Origin: Vibrio tritonius
GTDB taxonomy: Bacteria > Pseudomonadota > Gammaproteobacteria > Enterobacterales > Vibrionaceae
Direction of reading: 5' to 3'
Assembly (NCBI RefSeq): GCF_001547935.1
Contig: NZ_AP014636.1
Location: forward strand, 124,001-188,000
DNA length: 64,000 nt
Each line of letters begins with the position of its first letter. Position 1 is the first letter of the stretch. Below, piece by piece: positions 16,671 to 26,256 of the stretch. Below the pieces are notes generated by a model. It had not been told where the DNA came from. It searched no databases and saw nothing but the letters and a program-made list of their open reading frames with translations. The position numbers were made by a program, and so were the translations under genes.

Positions 16671-18197
16671 ATGAAAATTCGTTCACAAATTGCAATGGTT
16701 CTAAATCTAGATAAATGCATTGGTTGCCACACGTGTTCGGTTACCTGTAAGAACGTATGGACCAGCAGAGAAGGTATGGAATACGCATGGTTCAACAATG
16801 TAGAAAGTAAACCTGGAATTGGTTATCCGAATGACTGGGAAAATCAAGAACGCTGGAAAGGTGGCTGGATTCGAACACTCAAAGGACCTTTGAAATTACG
16901 GCAAGGCAACAAAATTGGGATTCTATCCAAATTGTTTAACAATCCCCATATGCCAAGCATAGATGATTATTATGAACCGTTTACGTTCGATTATGACCAT
17001 CTACAAAAAGCACCTCAAAGTCGACATCAGCCCATTGCTCGTCCTCGTTCATTGCTCACGGGTCAGCGTATGGAGAAGATTAATCATGGGCCTAACTGGG
17101 ATGATGTTCTCGGTGGCGAGTTTTCTAAACGGGCGGCTGATTACAACTTCAAGCAAATGCAGGAACAAATGTATGGTGAGTTTGAAAATACATTCATGAT
17201 GTATTTGCCTCGTTTATGTGAGCACTGCTTAAATCCGGCCTGTGTGGCAAGTTGTCCTAGTGGCACTATCTACAAGCGTGAAGAGGATGGAATCGTCCTT
17301 ATCGATCAAGACAAATGTCGTGGATGGCGAATGTGCGTGAGTGGCTGTCCGTATAAAAAGATTTATTTCAACTGGAAAAGTGGGAAGTCAGAAAAATGCA
17401 TTTTCTGTTACCCGCGTATTGAAGCTGGTATGCCAACGGTTTGTTCTGAAACATGTGTTGGGCGTATTCGTTACTTAGGCGTGATGTTGTATGACGCCGA
17501 TCGAATTGAAGAGGCTGCGTCGGTTGAAAATGAGCAAGATCTCTATGGTAGTCAACTTAGTGTCTTTTTAGACCCTCACAATCCTGAAGTAATCCAAAAA
17601 GCTCGTGAGCAAGGACTTGACGAAAGTGTGCTTGTTGCAGCGCAGCAATCGCCTGTATACAAAATGGCGGTTGAATGGAAGTTGGCATTACCGCTGCATC
17701 CGGAATATCGCACCTTGCCTATGGTGTGGTATGTGCCGCCATTGTCGCCAATCCAATCGGTGATTGACGCTGGTTATATACCAACAGAAAACGGATTGCC
17801 GGATATTGATAGGTTACGAATTCCGATGAAATATTTGGCTAACCTGATGACTGCGGGTGATACCAAGCCAGTGGTGCATGCCATAAAACGTTTGATGGCT
17901 ATGCGTCATTACAAACGCAGTGAAACGGTAGAGAAAAAAATTGATACGACCGCTATAGACGAAGTTGGTTTAACAACAGAGCAGGTTGAAGAAATGTATC
18001 GGTATCTCGCTATTGCCAACTATGAAGATCGCTTTGTTATTCCTTCAGGCATGCGTCATCAAACAGAGAATGCGTTTTCAGAATCGAACGGTTGTGGATT
18101 CAGTTTTGGGGATGGTTGTCATGGTAGTGATAATCGCGTGAATTTATTTAATAGCAAGCGAATTGATGCAATTGATATTACGTCGAGGGAAAAATAA
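16671..18197 (+). CDS. narH: Respiratory nitrate reductase beta subunit
   Basis: A 508-residue iron-sulfur protein (E. coli 512) that wires NarI to NarG. Cluster motifs are visible in order: CIGCHTCSVTC from residue 16, CEHCLNPACVASC near 184, and CRGWRMCVSGC followed by CIFC. Tryptophan in CRGWRMC replaces a cysteine and marks the 3Fe-4S cluster, as in all NarH. It sits on the cytoplasmic face with NarG. GGAG stands nine bases before the ATG. The stop overlaps the narJ start by one base. Confidence 0.97.
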   Translation: MKIRSQIAMVLNLDKCIGCHTCSVTCKNVWTSREGMEYAWFNNVESKPGIGYPNDWENQERWKGGWIRTLKGPLKLRQGNKIGILSKLFNNPHMPSIDDYYEPFTFDYDHLQKAPQSRHQPIARPRSLLTGQRMEKINHGPNWDDVLGGEFSKRAADYNFKQMQEQMYGEFENTFMMYLPRLCEHCLNPACVASCPSGTIYKREEDGIVLIDQDKCRGWRMCVSGCPYKKIYFNWKSGKSEKCIFCYPRIEAGMPTVCSETCVGRIRYLGVMLYDADRIEEAASVENEQDLYGSQLSVFLDPHNPEVIQKAREQGLDESVLVAAQQSPVYKMAVEWKLALPLHPEYRTLPMVWYVPPLSPIQSVIDAGYIPTENGLPDIDRLRIPMKYLANLMTAGDTKPVVHAIKRLMAMRHYKRSETVEKKIDTTAIDEVGLTTEQVEEMYRYLAIANYEDRFVIPSGMRHQTENAFSESNGCGFSFGDGCHGSDNRVNLFNSKRIDAIDITSREK

Positions 18198-18907
18198 TGC
18201 TGAGTTTACGAATCATTTCTCGCTTACTTGATTATCCCAATCAAGAGCTATGGGAGCATTTATCAGAGATATTTGAGAATGTAGATGAATGTACTGAGCT
18301 GACCGAAGAGAACAAGACGAAATTAAAATTCTGGATAGCACAGAATAAACAAACACGCTTATTTGATGCACAAGCGGAATATTGTGGATTGTTTGATCGG
18401 GGACGAGCGTTGTCGTTATTGTTGTTCGAACATGTTCATGGCCAGTCACGTGACCGCGGTCAGGCGATGGTTGATTTGATGCAACAATATCAGCAGGCTG
18501 GGTTGGAATTGGATGCAAAAGAATTACCTGATCATTTACCTTTATATCTTGAATACTTGGCAACATTATCGCAAGAGCAAGTGGAACAAGGGCTAAATGA
18601 TATCGCGCCTATTCTCGCACTATTAGCAGAGCGTTTGAGCCAAAGAGAAAGCCATTATTCGTTGCTAATGATGATATTGCTATCACTAACCACAGTGACG
18701 TTAAATCAAAAACCACTAAGTGAAAAAGTCAGTAAAGAAACACGAGATGATACACCTCAAGCACTTGATCAAGTATGGGATGAAGAACAAGTTACCTTTA
18801 TGGATAATGCTGCGTGTGATTCTAACACGCAGCAACATCAGAGGCGTTTTGCCAACACTATCCAACCACAATATTTGGATATCAACTCATTGATGGGGGA
18901 AGAATAA
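18197..18907 (+). CDS. narJ: Nitrate reductase assembly chaperone
   Basis: A 236-residue protein of the NarJ/TorD family (E. coli NarJ 236). The core DYPNQELW (12-19), the [17 protein letters not shown] stretch (66-82) and [11 protein letters not shown] (117-127) are family hallmarks. It binds apo-NarG and assists molybdenum cofactor insertion before membrane attachment, and is not part of the final enzyme. Its start overlaps the narH stop and its stop overlaps the narI start, so translation of the operon is tightly coupled. The C-terminal tail from about residue 185 is polar and poorly conserved. Confidence 0.95.
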   Translation: MLSLRIISRLLDYPNQELWEHLSEIFENVDECTELTEENKTKLKFWIAQNKQTRLFDAQAEYCGLFDRGRALSLLLFEHVHGQSRDRGQAMVDLMQQYQQAGLELDAKELPDHLPLYLEYLATLSQEQVEQGLNDIAPILALLAERLSQRESHYSLLMMILLSLTTVTLNQKPLSEKVSKETRDDTPQALDQVWDEEQVTFMDNAACDSNTQQHQRRFANTIQPQYLDINSLMGEE

Positions 18908-19584
18908 TGTTACTTTTGAACGAGCTGTTGTTCGGAGTGTATCCCTATATCGCTGTTGTCGTCTTTCTAATAGGTAGTTGGCTGCGATACGATTATGGGC
19001 AGTATTCATGGCGAGCCGGCTCAAGCCAGTTATTGGATAACCATGGAATGCACATTGCATCTAACCTATTTCACATTGGGATCATTGGTGTATTAGGTGG
19101 TCATGCTTTTGGTATGTTAACGCCGCACTGGGTTTATGCTGGATTTTTATCAATCGCGTTAAAACAAAAATTGGCCATGTTTGGTGGAGGGTTCTTCGGA
19201 CTATTAACCCTGATTGGCGGATTGTTACTATTAAAACGTCGCCTATACAATCCTAGAGTGAGAGCATCTTCTTCATTCGCTGATATTTTTATTCTCCTAT
19301 TGCTTGTGGTTCAAGTGAGTTTGGGGTTATTGACGATTCCATTTTCAGCTCATCACATGGATGGTTCTGAAATGTTGAAGTTTATGGAGTGGGCTCAAGC
19401 AGTTGTATACTTTCGAGACGGAGCTGCGGAACATCTGATTGATGTTGCGTGGGTATTTAAACTGCATATTATTTTGGGTATGACACTGTTTGTCGTCTTT
19501 CCATTTTGCCGTTTAGTTCATGTATGGAGTGTGCCCGTTGAATATATAACGCGTCGCTATCAGGTAGTTCGCTCCCGTCGTTGA
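18907..19584 (+). CDS. narI: Respiratory nitrate reductase gamma subunit (cytochrome b)
   Basis: A 225-residue inner-membrane cytochrome b (E. coli 225) with five helices. The four heme-ligating histidines are at H56, H66, H187 and H205, the same numbers as in E. coli NarI. It oxidises quinol on the periplasmic side and passes electrons to NarH. It starts on the last base of narJ and ends the operon. A terminator shared with narL lies 20 bases downstream. Confidence 0.97.
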   Translation: MLLLNELLFGVYPYIAVVVFLIGSWLRYDYGQYSWRAGSSQLLDNHGMHIASNLFHIGIIGVLGGHAFGMLTPHWVYAGFLSIALKQKLAMFGGGFFGLLTLIGGLLLLKRRLYNPRVRASSSFADIFILLLLVVQVSLGLLTIPFSAHHMDGSEMLKFMEWAQAVVYFRDGAAEHLIDVAWVFKLHIILGMTLFVVFPFCRLVHVWSVPVEYITRRYQVVRSRR

Positions 19585-19604
19585 TTTGAATAAAAAATAT
19601 GTTG

Positions 19605-19637
19605 TAAAAAGGGGAAGCTGATTAGTTTCCCCTTTTT
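19605..19637. terminator. Bidirectional terminator between narI and narL
   Basis: AAAAGGGGAA and TTTCCCCTTTT form a stem around a 9-base loop with T runs on both strands, between convergent genes. Confidence 0.82.
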
Positions 19638-19640
19638 TAT

Positions 19641-20306
19641 TTATTTTATATTTTGTTCTAAAGCCCACACAGCGGCTTCTACGCGCGATTTTAATTGCAA
19701 TTTCTTCAGTAAATGTTTCACATGCACTTTTACGGTGCTTTCAGCAATGTTAAGTTTTCTTGCTATTAATTTGTTGGGAAGTCCCTTTGCTAATAACTTC
19801 AAAATATCCAACTCTCGTGCTGTTAACGCATCCACTTCTCGTTGAGATTGAGCTTTATTATTTCTTAGTTGTTTAGCTAAAATGCTTGTCAGCTGAGGGC
19901 TGACAACAATCTCTCCCAAGCATATTTTTTCAACAGCATGTAATAACTCTTCGGCTTCCATATCTTTGAGTAAATAACCGTCAGCACCATCTTTCATTGC
20001 TTTGATTAGATCTTCTTCATAGTTTGATACAGTAAAAATAATGATTCTACTGGTGACGTTATTATCTCTAAGGAGTTTTAATGTTTGTAGCCCATCAATA
20101 TCAGGCATATTGATATCTAGTAAAATGACATCGGGTTCATTTTCTAATGCCAATTCTAATGCTTGGTGACCATTATTCGTTTCAGTTATTACTTGAAGTT
20201 GTGGATTAATTTGTAGTAATTGCTTTAGCCCTTGGCGTAACATAGGGTGGTCATCCACTAACATAATAGTAGCGGGAGACAAATCTTCTGATGATAATGA
20301 GTTCAT
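19641..20306 (-). CDS. narL: Nitrate/nitrite response regulator
   Basis: A 221-residue two-domain regulator (E. coli NarL 216). The receiver has the acidic pair D18-D19 and the phosphorylation site D64 in VILLDINMPD. A LuxR-type helix-turn-helix follows at about 155-215 with LTARELDILKLLAKG and STVKVHVKHLLKKL. Phosphorylated NarL binds TACYYMT heptamers, which lie before nirB, narK and narG here. The gene starts one base after the sensor gene stop, so the pair is one operon. NarP is a possible alternative name, but the link to narX and narGHJI favours NarL. Confidence 0.92.
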   Translation of the reverse strand: MNSLSSEDLSPATIMLVDDHPMLRQGLKQLLQINPQLQVITETNNGHQALELALENEPDVILLDINMPDIDGLQTLKLLRDNNVTSRIIIFTVSNYEEDLIKAMKDGADGYLLKDMEAEELLHAVEKICLGEIVVSPQLTSILAKQLRNNKAQSQREVDALTARELDILKLLAKGLPNKLIARKLNIAESTVKVHVKHLLKKLQLKSRVEAAVWALEQNIK

Positions 20307-20307
20307 G

Positions 20308-22041
20308 TTACTCCTTTAATTGTGGGGGAAACGATATAGAAATGTCGGTTCCAGTTGTTGGGTCGGAATGAATCTCTAACTGCCCAGATAAAGATTTGAC
20401 GCGATCTGCGATAATAGTCAAACCGAAATGGTTGGATAGTTCTTTTGCATTAGGGTCTAATCCAATTCCATTGTCGGAAATCGTCAAGTAACACTCTTGA
20501 TTGTACGTTAAGTGAATTTTAACTTCTGTTGCATTTGCATGTTTATAAATATTACTTAGAGATTCTCTAATAATCTGTAAAATATGAATTTCATGTCGAG
20601 GGGGAATAATATTATCTGGCCAATTATTTTTGAAATCAATTGTCAACCCGAGTTTTTTGTTATATTCGTTAATGCTATTTACAATCGCAGTTGATAATTT
20701 TGTTTCGTCTAGTTTTAGGCGAAATGTCATTAATAGTTCGCGAAGTTGTGTATAGGCATTATTAATTTCTTTACTAATATCTTGCAATGTTTGATGCTGT
20801 TCTTCACTAAAGTTGGCGCTATTTATGCGCAGTATTCCACTTTTTATCTTTAGATAAGACAGAGATTGCGCTATAGAATCGTGTAATTCGCGTGCGATAG
20901 TATGTCGTTCTTCTAAGACCAATAATTGGTGCTTGTGTTGATCTTGCATCAAGGACGATAAATATTGAGTGAAAAAATCACAAAACGTTTCAAGAAACTG
21001 TAATTGCTCCGGCGGTAGCGAGTCAAATTTTGGGTATATAATGATGCTTCCACACTCTTGACTTTCGTCATTCAATATCCAATTCAGTGGCGTGTTGCGT
21101 TTACTTATCTGTGTTGATGCTTGACAATCCAATTTGTCACGCATGAGATAATGTAAACTTTCATTCGGATAAAAAATGATGCGATTGATCTCTAAAAGTT
21201 CTAATAATTCGAGAAAAAGTGGTGTTAGTGTCTCTATATCTAAGTAGTGATGATTGAATGTGCGACCACTGCGATAGAGAAAATCAAGGTATTGGTTTTG
21301 CTGTTTTAGTTCGTTAGTTTTTTGTTGTACGCGTTGTTCTAAGTCTGTATACATCAAGCTGAGATCGTGAGCCATGCTATTTAGTGCGCTACCTAGCTCT
21401 GCCATTTCATCACGATATTTTTTGGACTCAAAACGTAAAGAAAAATCACCGCCACGCATTGTATTTGCCATATGGAGCAGTTTTCGCCAAGGAACAAATA
21501 GACGTTTATGCAGCCCTGTAAAGGCTAGAATAAGGAATAATACCGTTAATATCATAAAGACTTTTTGCGTAATCGAGATAGTTAATATTTGCTTCTCTGT
21601 GTGCTTGTCTATTTGGGATATTAAAACATTTAGTTGGGTTACAAATTGTTCAATGCTCTTTAGTTTTGTATCGAGGTTTTGTTTAGAGAGCAACTCAGGC
21701 TTTGTTGTGTTGTACCACAAATTAATAATAGCTTGGTAAGCTTTGCCAAATTTTTCATGGCGAATAAATTTTTGAAATGAGGGGGCTGTCAGCTCATTTT
21801 CTAAAGCACGAATTTCTTTATTTGCGTTATCGTGGATAACATCTAGCGTTAGAATACGATAGCTTTGCATGCGTATCGAGCCAACGCGATTAATCATATG
21901 CGCATTGCCTTGAATGCTAGCACTTGTATTCTCACTGATTATCATTCCCGTGACTGATAGGAGAGCAAGAAGTAGCATAATAAGGCTGATTTTTCTTACT
22001 AAAAAGAAGCCGTACCAGAAAGACTTAGTTCGAAGTCGCAT
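20308..22041 (-). CDS. narX: Nitrate/nitrite sensor histidine kinase
   Basis: A 577-residue membrane kinase. The first membrane helix (17-35) is followed by the P-box nitrate-binding segment near residues 46-64 (NRVGSIRMQSYRIL). A second helix lies at 160-178, then a HAMP linker, a central module, a HisKA_3 dimerisation region and an HATPase domain with DNGIGL. The phosphorylated histidine is H387 in ARELHDS. It senses periplasmic nitrate and nitrite and phosphorylates NarL. The length lies between E. coli NarX (598) and NarQ (566); the link to narL favours NarX. A possible NarL heptamer (GGGAGTA, 22071-22077) lies before the gene. Confidence 0.9.
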   Translation of the reverse strand: MRLRTKSFWYGFFLVRKISLIMLLLALLSVTGMIISENTSASIQGNAHMINRVGSIRMQSYRILTLDVIHDNANKEIRALENELTAPSFQKFIRHEKFGKAYQAIINLWYNTTKPELLSKQNLDTKLKSIEQFVTQLNVLISQIDKHTEKQILTISITQKVFMILTVLFLILAFTGLHKRLFVPWRKLLHMANTMRGGDFSLRFESKKYRDEMAELGSALNSMAHDLSLMYTDLEQRVQQKTNELKQQNQYLDFLYRSGRTFNHHYLDIETLTPLFLELLELLEINRIIFYPNESLHYLMRDKLDCQASTQISKRNTPLNWILNDESQECGSIIIYPKFDSLPPEQLQFLETFCDFFTQYLSSLMQDQHKHQLLVLEERHTIARELHDSIAQSLSYLKIKSGILRINSANFSEEQHQTLQDISKEINNAYTQLRELLMTFRLKLDETKLSTAIVNSINEYNKKLGLTIDFKNNWPDNIIPPRHEIHILQIIRESLSNIYKHANATEVKIHLTYNQECYLTISDNGIGLDPNAKELSNHFGLTIIADRVKSLSGQLEIHSDPTTGTDISISFPPQLKE

Positions 22042-22253
22042 AGCTCAATTATCGGTAAAATGGATGAGTGGGGAGTATAACATCAATAATTGAAAGGTCA
22101 TGTTGGAAAGGATGATATCCTGATCTGGTTCAATACCTAGAGAGTTTTCAGTGAAGTGAATTAAACGGTTGGAAAAGACAGGGGACAAGTAAGTATCGAC
22201 ATAATTAAAGCGGTGCATAATACACCGCCTCATATTCGTGTTACTTCGAATAA

Positions 22254-23123
22254 TCACTCATAAGATTTGATCAATACGGACGTATCCATACGCCCCAAGC
22301 CTTTTTCCTGTAACTGTGCATAACGTTGGTCGACTTCTTCTGTGAGTGGTAAAGTCAATCCATTACGTTTCGCTTCGTCTAAGCAGATACCCAAGTCTTT
22401 ACGCATCCAATCAATCGCAAAACCAAAATCGAATTTGTCTTGTGCCATGGTGACAGCGCGGTTTTCCATTTGCCATGAACCCGCAGCGCCTAGCTTAAGC
22501 ACATCTTTCACTTGTTCAATGTTGAGTTCGGCTTTTTGTGCGAGAAGCAACGCTTCGCTAAGACCTTGTAAAACACCGGCGATACAAATTTGGTTCACCA
22601 TTTTACAACGTTGGCCTTGGCCATTGACGCCCATTAGCGTAACTTGTTTGGCATAGCTGTTCATTACTGGCAGTGCTTGTTCATACACACTTGGTTCACC
22701 GCCACACATTACGGTTAATACGCCGTTTACTGCTCCGGCTTGACCCCCAGATACTGGTGCATCAATAAAATGTACGCCTTTTTCTTGGCATGCTTTCGCC
22801 AGTTCTTCCGCCAGTTCCGCAGACGTTGTGGTGTGATCAATTAGAATGGAACCGGCTTCCATTGCGGCTAATACACCTTCTTCTCCATACACAACACTAC
22901 GCACGTCATCATCATTGCCTACACACATGGCAACCACTTGAGCACCTTGAGCTGCCGCGAAAGGCGTTACATGGTAAGAGCCTGAATACTCTTGTGCCCA
23001 TTGTTCTCCTTTGGCTGACGTACGGTTATACACCTGGGTATGAAATCCAGCTTTAGACAGATGACCAGCCATTGGGTAACCCATTACTCCAAGACCAATA
23101 AATGCGACGTTGTGTATAGTCAT
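22254..23123 (-). CDS. 3-hydroxyisobutyrate dehydrogenase-family oxidoreductase
   Basis: A 289-residue beta-hydroxyacid dehydrogenase. The NAD(P)-binding loop is GLGVMGYPMAGHL (11-23), the substrate loop DAPVSGGQAGA starts near 121, and the catalytic lysine lies in QRCKMVNQ near 170. Family members oxidise 3-hydroxyisobutyrate or reduce tartronate semialdehyde in the cytosol; the substrate cannot be told from these motifs. AAAGGA lies nine bases before the ATG. A perfect 24-base palindrome lies about 125 bases upstream and is the probable operator. The gene is transcribed in the same direction as narX but is separated from it by 212 bases without a convincing gene. Confidence 0.88.
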   Translation of the reverse strand: MTIHNVAFIGLGVMGYPMAGHLSKAGFHTQVYNRTSAKGEQWAQEYSGSYHVTPFAAAQGAQVVAMCVGNDDDVRSVVYGEEGVLAAMEAGSILIDHTTTSAELAEELAKACQEKGVHFIDAPVSGGQAGAVNGVLTVMCGGEPSVYEQALPVMNSYAKQVTLMGVNGQGQRCKMVNQICIAGVLQGLSEALLLAQKAELNIEQVKDVLKLGAAGSWQMENRAVTMAQDKFDFGFAIDWMRKDLGICLDEAKRNGLTLPLTEEVDQRYAQLQEKGLGRMDTSVLIKSYE

Positions 23124-23247
23124 GTGCTTATTCCTTTATTGAATTGACTTAATTAACCTATGTCAAATTAATGGTTTTTCCATGATGAATTGATTTGGTG
23201 AGGAAAATCATTAAAACGCTTAGTGAATGTTCTATTACCATATTCCT

Positions 23248-23271
23248 ATTCATTGACATATGTCAATGAAT
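23248..23271. promoter_or_regulatory. Perfect 24-base palindrome, probable operator
   Basis: The left half ATTCATTGACAT is followed by its exact reverse complement ATGTCAATGAAT. The core TTGACATATGTCAA also looks like a CRP/FNR-family site with C and G in place of T and A at the inner half-site positions. A half copy (TATGTCAAAT) lies 90 bases closer to the dehydrogenase gene. Confidence 0.55.
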
Positions 23272-23450
23272 TAAATTTGATTATTTCAATTTGAAGGTGA
23301 GTTCATACACTAGACAAGCAGAATAGATTAAAGAGTTATTGGGTGAGTCGCTGTGAGCGAGACCAAGTTCAAACACATCTTTGAAGAAAGAGATGTTTTC
23401 TAGTTGCAGATGTAGGCATGCGCGGAAGGAAAAGCGCAATCATTTAGGCG

Positions 23451-23483
23451 ATTAAAAACAAAAGGGCTCTGCAGCCCTTTGTT
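23451..23483 (-). terminator. Terminator of the F420-reductase-like gene
   Basis: AAAGGGCT-CTGC-AGCCCTTT is a short-loop hairpin; on the minus strand it is followed by TTTTGTTTTT. It lies 25 bases after the stop of the minus-strand gene. Confidence 0.75.
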
Positions 23484-23507
23484 GTATTTGCGTAATGAGT
23501 ATCAGGT

Positions 23508-24137
23508 TTAGCGTGATAACCAAGCTGGGATGATTTGTGTGCCTTTGCCAAGCATGTATCCGAAGTGAATGTTCATGTAAGCCAGTGGTTCAAGGTAGCG
23601 TGCGTTGGTTAAAGCACCTGCATCCACCCCATCAAACCCCGCTTCGTTTGCTAAGGTTACTACTGTCTGTTTGGCACTTTCATTGTCGCCTGCAATGAAG
23701 GCTTGCGCTTTACGGCCTTCAAATTCCAAACCTTGTTCATACACTTGGGCAAACACAGTATTGAAGCCTTTTAATACAGAAGCCTGTGGCAATAACTTTT
23801 GAATTTCTTCTGCTGCTGATGTGTCAAAACCAATGCTCAAACCAGAGAAGTCGGCTTTCACTGGGTTAGTGACGTCGACCACCACTTTGTTAGTAAAGTC
23901 AGCCGCTTGCGCCAAAGAAGCAACTGCGTCATAAGGAGTTGCGATGAACACCACATCTGCGCCTTTAACCGCATCGGCGATACTTGCTGCTGTCACATTG
24001 GCTTTTGCCAGTTTGTCCGCAACACTTTGAGCAGATGCTTGATTACGAGAAGCGATGGTGACGTTATAAGCCGTTTGACCGAAAGTAAGAGCTAGACCAG
24101 AACCGATGTTACCTGAACCAATGATTGCGATATTCAT
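23508..24137 (-). CDS. NADPH-dependent F420 reductase-like oxidoreductase
   Basis: A 209-residue single-domain protein with the Rossmann loop IIGSGNIGSGLA (4-15) and a second motif VFIATPYDAV near 70-79. VVVDVTNPV near 86-94 is characteristic of the F420-dependent NADP reductase family. Vibrios do not make F420, so the real substrate is probably another hydride acceptor; family members in bacteria are often called NAD(P)-binding or dinucleotide-binding proteins. It is divergent from a LysR gene with a palindrome between them, which suggests that this gene is the regulated target. Confidence 0.82.
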   Translation of the reverse strand: MNIAIIGSGNIGSGLALTFGQTAYNVTIASRNQASAQSVADKLAKANVTAASIADAVKGADVVFIATPYDAVASLAQAADFTNKVVVDVTNPVKADFSGLSIGFDTSAAEEIQKLLPQASVLKGFNTVFAQVYEQGLEFEGRKAQAFIAGDNESAKQTVVTLANEAGFDGVDAGALTNARYLEPLAYMNIHFGYMLGKGTQIIPAWLSR

Positions 24138-24230
24138 AATGTATTCTCCATTTTCTTGTTTATTTAGGTGCGATGTTGTTTCGCTGTGATGACAGTATTG
24201 CTCTCGTAGCTTTTCAACACAATGGAGATT

Positions 24231-24251
24231 ATGTAGAATAAATTTCTACAT
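24231..24251. promoter_or_regulatory. Inverted repeat in the divergent promoter, LysR-type site
   Basis: ATGTAGAA and TTCTACAT are perfect 8-base inverted copies five bases apart, matching the T-N11-A layout of LysR-family operators. It lies 24 bases before the LysR start codon and 94 bases from the divergent oxidoreductase gene. Confidence 0.6.
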
Positions 24252-24274
24252 TTTGTTCTTAATTGGAGGTGGGG

Positions 24275-25183
24275 ATGGATCTGGTTGATGGATTAAAAGC
24301 GTTTGTTATTACCGCACAAACGGGGTCGTTTACCGATGCGGCTAATCGGTTAGGTATATCAAACCGCTTAACCTCCAAATACGTTGCTCAGCTAGAAGAT
24401 AAAATTGGCGCGCGATTATTACAGCGTACGACTCGCCAGGTGGGGTTAACACCACAAGGGGAAGAGTTGCTGGCGCGAGCTCCAGCACTATTGGCGGAAT
24501 TAGATGATCTTTTAGGGTCTGTTTCAGAAGATGCCAAAGGGTTAACGGGACTATTGCGCATATCCGCTCCGGTGACCTTTGGCGAAATGTACATCAATGA
24601 GATGTTAAGCCGCTTTGCCGCACAGCATCCCAATCTTTCGATCGATTTGCGTTTAAGCGACACTCATGTGGATTTGGCGGCAGAGGGAGTCGATATCGCC
24701 TTTCGTATCGGTTCGCCCGATCTCAATACGCTCAAAGCACGCAAGCTAGGCTCAATAACCAGTGTATTGATCGCAGGTCAAGATTATGTCGCACAACATG
24801 GTGAACCTCTCACCCCAGAAGAGTTGGCAAACCATATCTGTATTCAAGACACTAATATGCGTGAAGCTAATCGCTGGGTGTTTTGCAAAGATGGGCAGGA
24901 GTTTGTGTTCCATCCATCACGCAATTTTACGGTCAATAATGCGCGTATTGCTAAAGATTGGGCGCAAAATGGGCTAGGTATTGCGCTTTGCCCAAGCTTT
25001 GTGTTGCAAAAATATCGGGAAAGTGAAAATGGGAAATTAGTACGTTTACTTCCCGATTATTCGATGAAAACGTTTCCTCTTTGTGCGGTTTACCTTAACG
25101 GTAAAGTGATACCGAAGAAAGTGCGAAGCTTGATTGATTTCGCGGTTAAAGACTTCGAAAACAGCAATTTATCGGTGTATTGA
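24275..25183 (+). CDS. LysR-family transcriptional regulator
   Basis: A 302-residue regulator with an N-terminal winged helix (FTDAANRLGISNRLTSKYVAQLEDKIG, here in two parts at residues 18-33 and 34-45) and a type 2 periplasmic-binding-like ligand domain from about 90. GGAGG five bases before the ATG at 24275 decides the start over a TTG at 24263. It is close in style to the regulators that sit next to small oxidoreductase genes and control them. The palindrome upstream is the likely autoregulatory and target site. The effector is unknown. Confidence 0.9.
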   Translation: MDLVDGLKAFVITAQTGSFTDAANRLGISNRLTSKYVAQLEDKIGARLLQRTTRQVGLTPQGEELLARAPALLAELDDLLGSVSEDAKGLTGLLRISAPVTFGEMYINEMLSRFAAQHPNLSIDLRLSDTHVDLAAEGVDIAFRIGSPDLNTLKARKLGSITSVLIAGQDYVAQHGEPLTPEELANHICIQDTNMREANRWVFCKDGQEFVFHPSRNFTVNNARIAKDWAQNGLGIALCPSFVLQKYRESENGKLVRLLPDYSMKTFPLCAVYLNGKVIPKKVRSLIDFAVKDFENSNLSVY

Positions 25184-25197
25184 TCGGATAAAGAACA

Positions 25198-25956
25198 CTA
25201 TCCCAGTAAATTAAACGTTTTGTATTTAGTGAACTGATGAATCTCATCAGCGGCAATGGGTGCGCTGCAAAGGCCAATCAGTTCATTTTGGTAGTAGACA
25301 TCTTTAAAGGAAATTCCTGAGGTTGCAAGCAATTCGCGTACTTCAAGAAACTTACCGACTTTTTTGGTGCCAACCACGGTTTTGCCAAAAGAAGAGGTGA
25401 TCCACTGATATAGGGCGCTGTGTTTGTCTAAGGACAGTTCACCATCCTTCATATCAGCAAGAATCATGGCAAGGCTGGCAGAGGCGAGCGAGGCGATCAC
25501 ATCCTCGTCCGACATGGCAAGTTCAGCACAAGCTTTACGATTCACAAAAAAAGCTTGTTTGTATTCAATGATCTCATCATTGAATGGTAGTCGTCGTTCT
25601 AATGGTAACGCTTCACCTAAAATCGGGGCGTAAGCGACACAGGTTTTGGTTGGATGTGAAAATAAGGTTCTACCCGCATCGATGATCTCAATAAAATCAA
25701 GGTCTTCTTCGGGGAGTATTTCGCTTGAGCAGGGGACGATATTGGGCACCATCGCTTGCTGGTTGATGAAAGCTATACGGGCGTCATCCGTTAACGATAG
25801 GTGTATTTGAGCATCGGTTTTTGCCGTGATTTCCATTCTCGCTAACCAAGCCGCTCCAACTGCATGTGCGACTTGTGCGATGGATTTACCTAAGGTCATA
25901 CCAATGTCGTTTGCCAAATAAACGACTAATTCATCTTCGTTCCATTTTTCTGTCAT
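25198..25956 (-). CDS. PTH2-like protein with an added C-terminal domain
   Basis: A 252-residue cytosolic protein. Near the N-terminus, LVVYLANDIGMTLGKSIAQV and the following AHAVGAAW resemble the start of the archaeal-type peptidyl-tRNA hydrolase (PTH2), with GKSIAQVAHA as the lysine and histidine motif. Further on, IIDAGRTLFSHPTKTCVAYAP matches the PTH2 end motif (DAGRT-x-x-x-x-G-T) apart from a P for G. The family is ~120 residues, so this protein carries about 120 extra residues of unknown type (ending KTFNLLG). It may hydrolyse peptidyl-tRNA or bind tRNA, but bacteria normally rely on the unrelated Pth, so the role is open. AAGG eight bases before the ATG at 25956 favours this start over the GTG at 25980. 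It is convergent with the LysR gene 14 bases away. Confidence 0.6.
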   Translation of the reverse strand: MTEKWNEDELVVYLANDIGMTLGKSIAQVAHAVGAAWLARMEITAKTDAQIHLSLTDDARIAFINQQAMVPNIVPCSSEILPEEDLDFIEIIDAGRTLFSHPTKTCVAYAPILGEALPLERRLPFNDEIIEYKQAFFVNRKACAELAMSDEDVIASLASASLAMILADMKDGELSLDKHSALYQWITSSFGKTVVGTKKVGKFLEVRELLATSGISFKDVYYQNELIGLCSAPIAADEIHQFTKYKTFNLLG

Positions 25957-26256
25957 TTCATCAACCTTTACTGCATCCACCTCAAGTATCTGCTGATGGT
26001 ATGAGGTAACTCATTCATATTCAAATTAAATTTTGCGCCTAGTTTGTCTGCGAAGAGGGCACTGTTAAACCTTTGATGATGAGTTTGTTAACGAGAAAAT
26101 TGGGTGATTTAAAAAAAGTGGCGGGAGGTTTTTCCCTGCAGTGCTAGAGATTTGCAATTAACGGTTGCGAGCGCCTCACGAAAGCCTCAGAATGTCGCAC
26201 TTTTCGTACCGATAATATAGGTGCGTTGTTCTTATCATTGTTAATTGAGAATCAAT

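Larger units (their letters stand above)
23124..23507. other. Gene-free stretch between two oxidoreductase genes
   Basis: No coding frame was found. The part next to the left gene holds a TATGTCAAATTA half-site at about 23158-23169 and the palindrome at 23248-23271. Around 23371-23398 lies an imperfect hairpin (ACATCTTT/AAAGAGATGT). The right end carries the terminator of the F420-reductase-like gene. Confidence 0.5.

Noticed and set aside
22045..22257. 70-residue minus-strand frame between the dehydrogenase and narX
   Set aside because: It starts with GTG inside the end of another gene, has no domain and fills a region that looks like the narX promoter.
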